This document shows, piece after piece, positions 34,757 to 46,988 of a DNA stretch of 64,000 nucleotides. Position numbers and translations under genes: made by a program. Numbering within the stretch: the stretch's first letter is position 1; every line of letters starts with the position of its first letter. Below the pieces are notes generated by a model. It did not search any database, had not been told where the DNA came from, and saw nothing but the letters and a program-made list of their open reading frames with translations. Source of the DNA: Micractinium sp. NFX-FRZ (lineage: Eukaryota > Chlorophyta > Trebouxiophyceae > Chlorellales > Chlorellaceae); assembly GCA_029339195.1 (NCBI GenBank), contig JAPTJF010000317.1, positions 1 through 64,000 on the forward strand, given 5' to 3'.

Positions 34757-37386
34757 TCGGTGACGGTGGCCGCTGTGCGTGCCACCTCAGCAAGCATGGA
34801 GATGCGCATGAGCTCGCCTGCAGGGTGGACGGATGGAAACAGTACAGAGAGGGATGGGAGGGATGGGGAGCAAATAGGTCAGAGCAAGCATGGAGTTGTG
34901 CATGAGCTCGCCTGCAGCCAGGGCAGCGGTGGTGGGCGTTGTGCCGAGAGGGAGTGGGAGTGCGGCAAGTGCAGGGCGGGCGGGGCACCGGAGGGCGCCG
35001 CCTGAGCAGTGCACACGCAGCGACGCAAGAAGCGGCAAGCTGGGGCAAGGCATCATAGCTCATGCCAGGCCTAACCCCAGGCCTGCCCCAGGCAGGCCGT
35101 ACATCTCACTCCTCAGGGGCCCGGCAGCCCACGCACCGTAGTCTGCCCGTGGCATTGCACGCTGCATGGCCTGCTTGATGAAGGACTGCCCTGCCGGGTC
35201 GCTGGTGCACATGGCCTGCACAACACGTTGCAGGAGGGGCAGGGGCAGGGGAAGAGGCGGGGACAACTGGGCAGCGTTGGGGGGAGGCAGGGAGGCAGAG
35301 GAGGGCGACAGCGGGCGGCGTTGCTCAGGCCTGCCGGGCAGCAGTAATCCCCATGCTCCCTCCGCCTCTCTGCTTTCTGCGCACGCCACTTCTGCCAGCC
35401 CCCTCACCCCGCCCCGCCCCCACCTTGAATATGTCGGTGAACGCCTCGGCAGGCGCCCCCGCCAGCGCCCCCCGCAGCTGCGCCGGCGCCAGGTGCCCCG
35501 CCTCCACCAGCGCCATCAGGCGGTGCCCTTCCGCCAGGATCCGCACCAGGTGCAGCATCTGGGGGGAGGGGCCGGGCGGGGCGGAGGCCAGCAGGGCGGC
35601 GGCTGCAGCCACAGCGGCCAGCGCGGGCAGCGCCGCCTGCCCCGGCTGCTGCTGCAGCGCCGCCAGCAGCTCTTCTGAAGACAGGTGGCCCTCTGCTAGA
35701 AGCGAGGCTGGGTCGGAGGCACACAGCAGCTGGCCCAGGAGGGGCGGGCAGCGGCGGGCCATGGCGAAGAGGCGGGCGCGGCAGCGCTGCGGCGCTGCCT
35801 CCAATATCAGGCGCAGCATCTGAGTGGGCACAGCGTCCACAGCGGCCTGCTGCTTGGCACGCAGCGCGGCCGCCATTGCCGGCGGCACCTCCTGTCCCTG
35901 CTGCGCCTGCTGCGCTGGCGGCGGCGTCGACTGCGGCTGCATCAGTTGCTGCTGCTGCTGCTGCTGCTGGCCCGGCGGCATCAGCTGCGGCTGCGGCTGC
36001 TGCTGCTGTGGCTGCTGCGGCTGCGGCTGCGGCCGGCCTGGAGCCAGCATCTGCGGCCCCTGCCGGACGCCCTGCTGCGCCAGCTGCTGCAGCAGCCGTG
36101 GGGCCGGCGGCGGCACCAGCCGCTGCGGTTGCTGCTGCTGCTGCTGCTGCTGCTGCAGCTGTGCTGGCGGCGCCTGCTGCGCTGGCAGCGCCCCTGCCGC
36201 CCCTCCCGCCTGCGCATTCCCTTGCTGCCGCTCGTCATGCTGACCAGCCCGTTGCACGTGCTGCGCCAGGTAAGCGAGCGCCACGTCAGCCGCCATCTCA
36301 GCGTTCAGCCGCCCCAGCTCACGCGCCTCGAGCAGCTGAGACATGAGCTTGCGGGCCGAGTTGGGTGGGGCGCTCTTGAGGGCGGACCGGAAGAGATCCA
36401 TCCCCATGAGGGAATCTACCTGCACGGCAAGGACAAAACAAATGGGGCAGGCAGGGAAGACAGAATGGGGGTGCGATCATGGCTCCTTGAATAGGACAGG
36501 CCCAAAAGCGGCAGGGATGAAAGACAGATTGAGGGTGCGATCAAGGCCCCTTGAGATGAGACAGGCGAGGGACAGGGTGAGGGGCAGGCTGTGCCAGGGT
36601 CGGGGCCGGTCTGGGCCAGGCGTGGCGTGGCGGGCATAGCACACACATGCAGGGGGCGCCCGCGGTGCTGCATGGAGAGCGTGCGCTGATGACCTGGCAG
36701 CAACGCAGGCACCAGTGCAGGCAGTGAAGCAGATGCCACATGCATGGCTTCCCGCACAGTGGAGCGGTGAGGATGGCTTGCGCACCTGGCTGTTGAAAGT
36801 ATCTTCATCGTCACCATCCATGTCTGCCTCTGCCAGCTGGGGGGCAGGCTGCAGCATCGGGGCAGGCTGCAGCATAAGAAGGGGGGTTGAGAAGAGTCGG
36901 CGCTGTGCTTGATGCCTGGCAGCCGGGGCACGGCAGCAGCAGATGGGCTCGGCAGAGGGCAGCTGTCTTGACACCAGAGCTTTCCCGGCTTGGTTGCGAG
37001 GAGGGCTGATAAAATGGCACGTCCGTCAGCCACTGCCCTTTGGCTCATAGACTCATGCTGCAGTGATTGTCTAGTGAGAGGCCTCACCTCCCTCTCATCT
37101 GCGGCCCTCGGCCGCTTGGCGGCACGCCCTGAGCTGCGGCAGGCCTGCACATGGATTGGTGGTGCAGCTGAGATGCTCGGTGTGTGTGTGGGGGGGGCAC
37201 ATCCCACGTCTTCCACATCCCACGTTTAACCCACCCGCACCACAGCAAGCAGCCCTCCATCATCCTCAAAGTGCTCACCAGGCAGGCCGTTTCCCAGCGC
37301 CCGTCAGGCCGTGCATACTCCTCGACTGGTTTGAGGAGGAAGCAGGAGTCGCAGGCTGCCAGCTGCTGAGTGTGCACCCCCGCCAT
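34714..37386 (-). CDS. CxxC-zinc and poly-Gln protein, unknown function
   Basis: Six exons join in phase: 37386-37279, 37144-37088, 36866-36786, 36419-35424, 35215-35137 and 34817-34714, giving 474 aa. The start has a likely zinc-binding unit with C12, C15, C35 and C38 (AACDSCFLLKPVEEYARP, then ETACLACRSSGR), spaced like small treble-clef fingers. A basic, nuclear-signal-like AAKRPRAADERE follows, then an acidic piece (EADMDGDDEDTFNS). The large exon encodes helices (LMSQLLEARELGRLNAEMAA), a Gln/Pro-rich tract and Leu/Ala-rich helices (PTQMLRLILEAAPQRCRARL). The ending is ELMRISMLAEVARTA...LLSLLEKAFG. A nuclear regulator is plausible from composition only. An upstream in-frame start is possible, since the acceptor at ~37412 would suit a 5' untranslated first exon. 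Confidence 0.65.
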
Positions 37387-38480
37387 CCCGTCGGCGCCGC
37401 CTCCGACCTGCAAGCAGGCGGGGCGGGCGAGAGCGCATGTTGCTTCCAGGTATCACGTGCTGTGCTGCCAGGGTCAGCATTGACATCCTGCTACAAGCAT
37501 GGGGACACGGAATGGCGGCAGCGGCGGCGCTCAGCGGCAGCGGCGGCAGTGATGGCAGCGGCGGCGGCGGCAGCAGCAGTCTTCGGGCTTACCCAGGCCG
37601 CGCTTTTTGATCTAGCCTCTATCTCTGGACGCTCGCTGAACTCCGGCCCGGCTGCAAGCGAAGGAGGGCCGGGCAAGCTCGATCGCGGGAGCCGGACCTT
37701 CAACGGGTAGAAGCACGTGGAGGGAGGACGAAGGGAGGATAAAAGGGCAACGAAGATAGCCGGGGCGCATTCACCAGCACCCATTCACAGTGGGGGCCCG
37801 CCCCGCGGGCGGTGGCGGCGGCGCACGCAGCGGGCAGAACACATGTGCGAACAGGACATGCATCTGCACCATGCATGCTCAGCCCCCTTATAATTCAGGA
37901 CACAACATACATGTCGGGTTTTACGAGCCTGGGCCTGCCGAGAGGCCTCCTGTTGCACCACTGCCGGCTCTGCTGCCCAACGGCAGTCTGCCGGATAGCG
38001 GTTCAGCCGTGGTGGCCGGGACTGGGTTGTTTGAAAATAGAAAACAAGTTGCTAATACAAGTGATGTCAACACGATTGGCCACCTTTCAACCTTCCCCTG
38101 GAACTGCACTCACGCAACTGTGTTCACATGTGAGTCCGTGCCATTGCTGCACGCAACCGCCGCCGCCAGCTGCCGCCAGTGGGCACCTGCCGCCCAGCAA
38201 GAGGTCGACGGCCCCACCGCAAACCGATGAGACCGAGACGCTTGAAATCATGCAGATGACTGAAGCGGGAGATATGTCATCGGGGGCTGTCGCGGATGCT
38301 GCGATGATGTGAGTGCAGCAGGCAAGTGATGCAGCTGACGCTGGCGGGCTGCGGCTGCTGGCGGTGTTACGCCCAGCACGCCCACCTGTACCCAGCACGC
38401 CCACCTGTACCCAGCACGCCCACCTGTACCCGTGAGCCCTTCCCAATTCATCTGACGACATTAGGGAGCGACAGAGAGAC
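37387..38480. other. 1.1-kb divergent intergenic region
   Basis: 5' sequences of the CxxC/poly-Q gene (-) and the receptor kinase gene (+). It contains three 19-bp tandem units at 38372-38428 and a GGC/AGC-rich run at 37510-37580 that may be 5' untranslated exon. No gene is supported. Confidence 0.5.
38372..38428. repeat. 19-bp minisatellite, three copies
   Basis: Three identical units cccagcacgcccacctgta at 38372, 38391 and 38410, about 50 bases upstream of the receptor kinase start codon. Confidence 0.95.
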
Positions 38481-39112
38481 ATGGGGTTCCGGCAGGGGCG
38501 GCCGGCAGGCCGCTTCTTGCAGCTGCTCATACCCCTGTTCGCTCTGCTCCAAACCGGCAATTGCCAGAACATAAATACAAGTGAGGTTGCCGCGGTGTTT
38601 GTGCAACTGGGAGCACGCTGGCCGGAAGGAAGGGACAGGACACGGGCTGAATGTGGGACTGGAGCACCGTCTGCGCGGAAAGCTGGGCACTGTGTTTCAG
38701 CTTGTGCAGCTGAGCTGCAGGTCTGCGACAAAACGCCGTGCCGCTACCCGCTGCTGCTGCCGCCACCCGCCGCCGCCGCCGCTCTTCCCCCTGGCCAAGC
38801 TGATTTCGCTTCATTGGCCTGCTCTGCCCATCCCCTCTACAGCCTGGGCAACGACCGAGGCGGAGGTGCGCAGCATCCTGCTCAAGCAGAAGGCGGCCAT
38901 CACAAGCTGGGACTTCATGGCGGAGAGGAACAACGTGACCGGCTGGGATGAGGGCAGCGGCATTTGCAGCTGGAGCGGCATCGCTTGTGTGGATCAAACG
39001 GATGGCAATCCCGTGGTCGACCCCCTGAACGGTTTCTATCTGTGAGCAGCTTGCCCACGGGGGTTTGAGGATGTGAGGGCAGCTGGTGCACGCGTCTCAC
39101 GCCCTCACTGCC

Positions 39113-39146
<34 letters not shown>

Positions 39147-42100
39147 GGCTGCAGCCCACCACCTGTAGGCCCCGTGCCCCGCCGCCAGCCACACCTGCCC
39201 CGCTGCCAGTTATTCCCTACCCGGCTGCCTGCGTTGCCGTGTCGTCGCCTGCACTGCGGCGCTCGTGGCTGCCGCACCGTTGCTGTCTGCCCAGCCTGTT
39301 GTTTTGAACCCTGCGCTGCCTGCAGCTGCTGCTGCCTGCGCTGCCCGCACTGCTGTCCTCCTGACAGCCACGCGCATTTGCCACTGCAGGGTGCTTGCCT
39401 GCCACGAGGACGACTTTCCGGGGCCAGGGCTGGACACCTCGCAGCGCAACCTCGATTACGACGGGCTGCCCTCCGTTTGCGAGTACCCGCCCCTTGAAGG
39501 CACCCTGATTGATGAGCTGGCCAACCTGCCGTGAGACCCTCCTTTCCTGCATTCCTGGGACGGTACAACGCGGGACAGCAGTGCCCCAAGCCTGGCTGCT
39601 CGCATGGCCCTGCCCTGTGCCCAGCCCAGCGCCCCGTTGCTGCTGCCACGCTGCCGCCCCGCCCCTCACCCCCGGATGATGCCAAACTCACAGTGCCTTG
39701 CTTGTCTGCCCTGCTTGCCTCGCTGCAGGCAGCTGCTGGTGCTCGACTTCCACGGCCAGCGGCTGAGCGGTGCGCCCCCGCATGTCCCGTGCTGCGTTGT
39801 GCCGCGCTGCGCTGGGCTGCCCTGGTGTTGTTTCCAGCTGCAGCTGCCGCTCTCGGGCCAACTTTGGGGAGCTGCATGGGTGCCTCGGGTGCTTGGCTGG
39901 CGCTCCCGTGGCCTGCCTGCCCAGACGTGCTGCACAGGCCCCCTCCTGTTCCTGACACCTCACTCCGCCTCCCTGCCGTGCCCGGCATGTGCTCTGTGGG
40001 TGCAGGCACGCTGCCAGACGCTTGGGGAGGCTCAAACACATTCCCCAACCTCACCAGCCTGTGAGGGGGCAGGCAGGGCACAGCCACACTATGCATGATG
40101 TCGCAGCGCTTACCGTTGACCTGGGGCAGCACAGAGCAGCATAGCACAACGCAGCACAGCACAGGGCATGCCGGTCCACATGCAGCCGTGGGACGGTGCT
40201 AAAAACAGCCTTGCTCACCCTGCCTGCCACGTGCCGCCGACGCATGCATGCTCACGCTGCGCCGCTGCTGCAGGGATCTGGGGCAGATGGGCCCCCACGG
40301 TTCCAAGCTGTCTGGCACGCTGCCCAACAGCTGGGCAAATGGCGCGGCCTTTCAGAATCTGGACACCCTGTGAGCGTGCCTTCCTGCTCTCCCCGGCGCC
40401 GCGGTACTGCCCAGCTGGCGTGCCCGCTGCTCTCCCCCAAACGCCCGCACGACCTGCCGTCCCTCCTCCCGCTGGGGTGGGGGTGGTGGATCAGGGAGCC
40501 CCTCCCCTGTGTGTCATCCCGCCTGCCGCGCTCCCCCTGCCCGCCTGCCTGCAGGACCCTGGGCCCAAACTACTTCAGCGGTGCCTTCCCCGACAGCTGG
40601 GGGAACCCGGCGGCCTTCAGCAAGCTCACCCAGCTGTGAGTTGGATTCCGGGCTGGATAGGCCGGGCGGACATGCGCTCACCCGGAGAAGGAGGCATGGC
40701 CAGTGCTGCCTGCACATACTCAGTACTGCCTGCACATGCTCAGTGCACATACTCAGTGCTGCCTGCACATGCTCAGTGCACATACTCAGTACTCAGCATG
40801 TGCATGTTCGCCGCTCACATGACAGTGTGCACTCAGTGTGCGCATGCGCACCGCTGCCTCACAGATAGACACTGCCGCCGCCACGTGTGCCTGCAGCTTC
40901 ATGGGGGGCGCAATGGACAATGCAGGCAAGCGGCAGCGGCTTGGCACGCTTGCGTGTGCGGGTGTGCTGCCGCTTTCAGGAGGTGGCGAGGGGAGAGGGC
41001 CGCCTGGCGTGCGTGATAGCGTCTGTGCCACGCTGTGCGGCTGCTTGACGCGCCCTGCTGCCGCTGCTGCGGGCCTGCTCCCTGCCCTGCAGACAGGAAC
41101 CGGGAGGTGCCTCCGTCCTGGCTGGTTGGGTTCAGCGAGGTTTCATACCTGGATCTCTCCAGCAACAAACTGATAGGTCTGCGCGCAGGAAGCACACACC
41201 TGGTTGGGAACAGGAGGGCGTCCGCTGTGCAGCAGAACACTCCATGTTGAGAACAGGAGGGCGTCCGCTGTGCAGCCGGGCACATGGCTGCCTGCCGCTG
41301 CCATGGTGCCGGGGCGGCCTGTGCACGCACCGCCTGCTCCCTGCTGCCGCTGCTCCAGCTGCGTGCCCTGCAGCACGGGGTGCACAGGCGCTGTCGCTGC
41401 TGTGCCTGCTGCGCGTCCTGGCCTCCCAGCACAAGCACCCCGTTCCGCTCATCTGCGTTGCCACCTGTGTTGCCACCTGGCCCTGCTCACGTGCAGGCAC
41501 CCTCCCAGCCCAGATGAACTTCCGGTCCCTGCAGTTCCTGTGAGCGAGGAGGCAGTGCCGGCCGACAGGCGGAAGCAAACGCCGCTGGCGCCAGGTGTTT
41601 GCCGGCGTACGAGGCGTGTGTCCCGGCTCCTGAAGGCGTGTGTCCCGGACCCTTCGCAATCTGTGCAGCAGCGCTCGGCTCCCGCCTCACCCAGCGTTCC
41701 TGTGATGGCTGCTGCCCCGCCCTGGCTGCCCCCCGTGGGCAATGCAGGAGGCTGGACCAGAACGAGTTTGCGGGGACCCTGCCGGCGTCCTGGGCAAACT
41801 CGAGCATACAGAGCCTGCAGCACCTGTGAGCCCGCTGTGCCTGCTGTGCCTGCAACGCTTGTGAGCCTGCTGAGCCTGCTGTGCCTGCTGTGCCATCGGG
41901 GCTGCCGCGGGCTGGCAGCCGTGGGCCAGGGGACAGGACAGCCGACCAGTGCGGAGCAAGGGTGTGCCGGCTGCTGCACGTTAACCTAAACTGTTAAAGT
42001 CGGGACACAGACTTGCGTCCCCACCCTGTTCATGGCTCATGCCCGCCGTCGCAAGTATTTGTCGGACAACCGTGACTCTAAACCCGGGACACATTTGTTT

Positions 42101-45100
42101 TGCCTCCCTCCTCCATGCACGCATGCCGGTGCAGGTATCTGTCTGACAACCAACTGGTGGGGTCCCTGCCCGAAGCCTGGGGCGCCCCGGGCATCTTCCC
42201 TGCCCTGTACACCCTGTGAGTCGAGTGTGGGCGGCGTGCTGCTGCCAACAGCGCACGGATGCTCCCTGCTGCATTGGCGAGCTGCCGCCACCAAGCGCTG
42301 ACGTGGCGGGCGCATGCTCCGCCCCACAGCTACACCTTCTGCTGCCGGGCACCTCCCAACGCCACCCTCCCTCCCACGCGCCCCCTGCCTGCTTGCATCG
42401 GCTGCTGCTTGCAGGGATCTGGCAAACACGCCCGACTCCGGCTGGTTCACCAACGCCATCACCGGCACCATACCTGCCAGCTGGGCGCCCCCCGCCTTCC
42501 AAGCCCTGCAGTGGCTGTAAGCACGGCTGCTGGCATGCTGCGCTGGGTGGCAGCGTGCGTTAAATACACATCACAGGCAGCCTTACTTCTGTCATGCCTG
42601 CAGTACACATCGTGCCCCATGCTCTCCCCCTGCCCCCATGCCCCACATACACTCTCGCCATGCGTGGTCTGCTCCTGCCAGCCCGGCTAGCTCACGTCCC
42701 ACCCTGCTTGCTTGCATACGCCCGCCCCTCAGAAACGTGAGCGGCAACAAGATGTGTGGCTCTGTGCCCGCCAACTTCCCTCTGATGGTGAGTTCTTCTA
42801 AGCATGGCGATCTGGCCTGGGCCTTGAAAGGCTGTGCTTTGTGTGCACCCTGCTGGGCATTGGATTCCTGCATTTGCCATGTATGCTTGTTTGCCGCTGG
42901 TATCAGGTCAACGTCAGTCAAGCGGTTTCTGCCCCTTCTGCACGCTACAGGCCCCGTCCTCCACCAAAGGCCAAGTGTGCGGTGAAAACAACCGCAAGAA
43001 CGGCTGCCTCAAGCCGTGCTCCCAGCCGGCCCCACCCCCGGGGGCCTCTCCACCCCCTCCCCCACCGCCTCCAGGTGAGTGGCGCGGCAGCTGGCGACCA
43101 GAGCTTCCCGCTCTTGTTGGCTGCCTCGTTGGCGTGCTGGCTCACGTCCTGGTGTGCTGGTTGATCAGGGGGCTGGCCTGCTGCTGGCAGCAATACTGCT
43201 TCGCCCCTACACGTGGATGTGCCCCTGGTCCAGTCCCCATTGGCGCTGCCGTCTGTTCTGGGTAATTGCAGGTGCCACGTCATCAGGCTCCTCGGTCCCA
43301 GTGGGGGCCATCGTGGGGGGCGTCGCCGGCGGCGTGGGTGAGCGAGTGAGGGGTGCATGCTTGCCATGCTAGGCTCGACTCGTTCATAGCACAGCACAGC
43401 ACAATGCACCCCGCCCCCAACAGACACTTGCCACGCACACTGGCCATCCAGGCCAGGGCGTGCACGGTTTGATGCACTTGTGAATGGTTTGATGTGCTCC
43501 TGCCAATTTGCCCGTCATATTTTGTCCCCAATCATATTGCCGTGCCATGGGTTTGCTGCCTTGCGCCGCAGTCCTGTCCCCCAGTCTTTCCTCCCCTGCT
43601 GCTGCCGCCCTCCCTCCGCAGCCGTGCTGGCAGCGCTGGCCGTCGCGCTGAGGCGCTGGCGGTCGAGCAAGCGCGGGCAGCCTGAGGGAGGTGATCCAGA
43701 GAGGCCCGTGCCCCGCTCAATGGACAGCATCTACTTTGCGGCAGTCAAGGGCAAAGGCGAGACATCCCCCAGCGACTCCGCCGCCGACCGCCTGGGCCCC
43801 GCACCGGGGCCGTGGCAGTCGCCAGGCGCCGCCCCCGCACCCGGCCACCGCCGTGGCGCCAGCTCCGCCACAGTCGGCTCGCTCAGCAACGACCCCGTGC
43901 TGCAGTACATCTCCAGCCGTTTGACCTCCATGCGGCTCGAGGCAGCCACCAGCTTCCGAGCGGCAGCAGCAGGGGTGCCAGGCACGGGCGGCGGCAGCGT
44001 CCCAGTGGGATCTGGCGGTTCTGCCACCGGCGGGGCGGCCACCCGGTCGGGCGGCAGCGCCACGTCAGCGTTGGCGTCGGAGGTGCAGCAGTGGCAGGTG
44101 CAGTGGGAGGATCTGCGGCTGGAGCGGCTGATTGGCAAGGGCTCCTACGGCCGCGTGTACCTCTGCTCCTGGCACGAGACGCCTGTGGCCTGCAAGCTCC
44201 TCATGACCGTGGGTGAGCGGGGGGGGCAGGGGGAGGGCAGGGATGGGGCGATCCTCTGGCAGGGCTCTCCCACATGTGTGGACACACATGCCTGTCATCA
44301 AGTGCATGCACACACATATGCCCGCACAAGCCACGGCGTCAGCACTTGGCCTGCCACTCTTCTGGGCCCCATCGCCTGCTGCGCTCCGTCTTCACCGCAA
44401 GCCCCATCCCTCCCTGTATTCCCCCTCATGCCCCGCAGACGAGTGCAGCGACGCCAGCTTCGTCCTGCCGGAGGGCGTGCTGCGGGAGCTGCAGGCGGAG
44501 GCGGCGCTGCTCGTGCGCATGCGGCACCCCAACATCGTACAGTTCATGGGCCTCTGCCCCCTGCCCCCCTGCCTGGTCACAGGCAAGTGGAGATAGTGGG
44601 GCTGGCAGGTGGCTGGGGGCCTGGCAAGCAGATGGCCAGGCTGGTGGGAGGCGAGCGGGCACCCCTGCGAGTGGCCGGCATGCTGGCTCGCCCGCTCTGC
44701 CCGGCTGCCCACAGCACCGAGCGCTCATGCCCCATGCCCCGCACATGCCTGCAGAGTGGTGCGCGCGCGGCTCGCTCTTCGACGTGCTGCGCGGCGGGCT
44801 GCGCGACCCGGCACGTGCAGCGGAGCTGACGTGGCCCCTGCGCCTGCAGATGGTGCGCTGCGCTGCGCTGCGCTGCGCCGTCCTGCCTGGCGTGCCGTGC
44901 ACGCTGTCACGTCCCTTTTGCCCACTCTCAACCCCCCTGCTCCCCTGGCCCTCTCTGCCCGCAGGCGCTGGACGCGGCACGGGGGTTGTTATACCTCCAC
45001 CGCCACTCGCCGCCCATCATACATAGGGATGTCAAAAGCCCCAACCTGGTGAGGCGCTTGCCTGGGGCAGGAATGCATGTTGGTGCTGCAAGCGCACTTT

Positions 45101-46988
45101 GGCCTACCGCTGATAGGGTGCTCTGGTTGAATGCTCCGTGTGTGTTGCTGAAGGTGCTGAATGTGCACTTTGGACACTGCTGGGTAGGGTGCTGTAACCG
45201 ACTTATCCCCATGTGTTTGTTGCTGTTTGTCACACAGCGCATGCCCTCCCCCCCTGTGCCTGCCTGCACCGCAGCTGGTGGATGAGCACTGGCGGGTCAA
45301 GGTGGGTCGGGACTGCTGTCATGACCCCTGACTCAAACACGCAGTGCAAACTGCTCCTGCTTGCAATGCATAGCAGCTCTAAAAGCCTGCGCACTGAGTG
45401 CGTAGTTGTGCCGCTCACAGCTCGCTCGATTTCCTGCGGGCTAACCCCCTTCTTCCTGCCTGCCCGCCCTGCAGGTTGCGGACTTCAATCTGAGGTCAGT
45501 ACCAGCGCTTGCTTGCGCTGAGCTTTTGCTTGTTCCCTACTTCGGTTGTATCCTGCGTGCTTCACAGGCCGGCAGCTCCTCGTTGCAGCAGGTCGCATTT
45601 GAGCAGCTGGCGCATGCTGTGCTGCTTACAGAAGGTATGTCAGACTCAAGTCCCCATGCCCTCCCCCTCCACGCCACCAATTGCAGCAAGCTTCTGCACC
45701 AGCAGGCGGCCAGCGTCGCAGCACAAAGCAGCATCGCCACCAACCCCATCTGGCAGGCGAGCCGCTGGCTTGGGTGGCGGGGCGGTGGAGGCGCAGGCAC
45801 TTGACTGCTCAAGCCTGGGAGAAGAAGGCAGGCCCCTGCACGCACCCATGCTGCACACGTCCCCAACCCCTACCAGTGATCACGCGGTTTACATGTTTCA
45901 CCCACCAATCTCTGGCTGCAGGCCCCGGAAGTCATGTCGGGCGGGCGGCCCACCGCGGCCAGCGACGTGTACGCATTCGGACTAGTGATGTACGAGGTAT
46001 GTTGATGCACAGGGAAGGCAGTACACTGGGGGGCCAGGGCGCCTCCTGAGCTTCTCTAAGGCCAGCAGGCCAAGCTACGTGGGCTTTGCCCTCTGTTGCG
46101 TCAGCTCTTTTGATGCTGGCACCGTGTCGGAGATTAGTCCCCTGGTGGCGCACATGGAGTGACACCCGCCCTCCCTGCTTGAGCCCCTGCAGCTGCTGAC
46201 GTGGCAACTGCCCTGGGGCGCGGGCAGCGGCACGGAGCCTTTCCAGGCGAGTTGCAGTGCGCCTGTCCAGCGTTGGGGAGCATCCAATGCCGGATACTGT
46301 TGTGTCACAGCCCGCAACACAGCATGCACAGCACAGCGCTGCACAGCATGGCACATGCACCCCTGCATGTGTGTCCCCTCGTGCCTGCCCTCCCCCCCTC
46401 TTGGGCCTGATCTCCTTGGCCCGGGCCTGACTTTACGCGCGTCCTGATGTGAACACATGTAGAAACCCCACCTCTGCACCTAGAAACCCCACCTCTTTCT
46501 TGCCTCTCTGCCGCAGGTCATGTACATGGTGCTGCAAGGGGAGCGTCCCGAGGTGCCGCCTCTAGGGGAGCTGCCGGGGCCCGACAGGGAGGCGCTGGCC
46601 GCCGGCCTGGATGCCTACTGCCACCTCATGCGGTGAGTGCCACCCTGGCGCAACCCTGCAGTGCTGGAGCTGCTGCCGCATCCTGCGCCCAATCCTGCTG
46701 CTGCTGTGATCACTGCTCTGCATCCAGCACCACTCAGCTGTGTGTGGGCATGTTTTCGCTCGCCGTTGAACAGCACGCTCTCTTGCCCTCTCCCTTCTAG
46801 ATGCCTTACCCGCCGCCGTCTTTCCTCCCTGCCTGCCCTGCCCTGCCGCCTGCAGGGAGTGCTGGGCGGAGGATCCAGGGGAGCGACCGTCCTTAGACCG
46901 GGTGGTGCCACGGCTGCGGGCGATGCTGGAGGCCCAAGGAGGGACCGGGGGCGGTAGCAGGGGCGCATCCACTCCGCCACCTAGCTAG
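38481..46988 (+). CDS. LRR receptor-like protein kinase (TKL type)
   Basis: Twenty-six exons join in phase to 917 aa: 38481-38580, 38843-39041, 39390-39530, 39729-39769, 40006-40060, 40274-40369, 40555-40635, 41097-41176, 41497-41539, 41748-41825, 42135-42215, 42415-42516, 42733-42787, 42951-43074, 43272-43337, 43622-44212, 44439-44582, 44755-44852, 44965-45048, 45275-45301, 45475-45494, 45687-45756, 45922-45996, 46193-46246, 46517-46632 and 46856-46988. Order: signal peptide (RFLQLLIPLFALLQTGNC), a cap region like LRR N-terminal domains (GICSWSGIACVD), about ten plant-type LRRs (LSGTLPNSWANG, FAGTLPASWANS), a Cys pair and Pro-rich stalk, a membrane helix near residues 433-457, a juxtamembrane tail, and the kinase: glycine loop GKGSYGRVYL, lysine in VACKLL, HRDVKSPN, DFN in place of DFG, APEVMSGG, SDVYAFGLVMYELLTWQLPW and RPSLDRVVPRL. 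It should sense an extracellular ligand and phosphorylate Ser/Thr inside. Three introns use GC donors. Confidence 0.88.
40726..40790. repeat. 32-bp tandem duplication in kinase gene intron
   Basis: Two copies of a 32-base unit starting ctgcctgcacatgctcagtg (40726-40757 and 40759-40790), followed by further cacatactcagt fragments. Confidence 0.85.
41208..41276. repeat. 26-bp direct repeat in kinase gene intron
   Basis: An identical 26-base unit beginning gaacaggagggcgtccgctg occurs at 41208-41233 and 41251-41276, within the intron between two LRR exons. Confidence 0.85.

Noticed and set aside
44065..44334. Minus-strand ORF within the kinase gene
   Set aside because: Antisense of the glycine-loop exon and intron; shadow frame.
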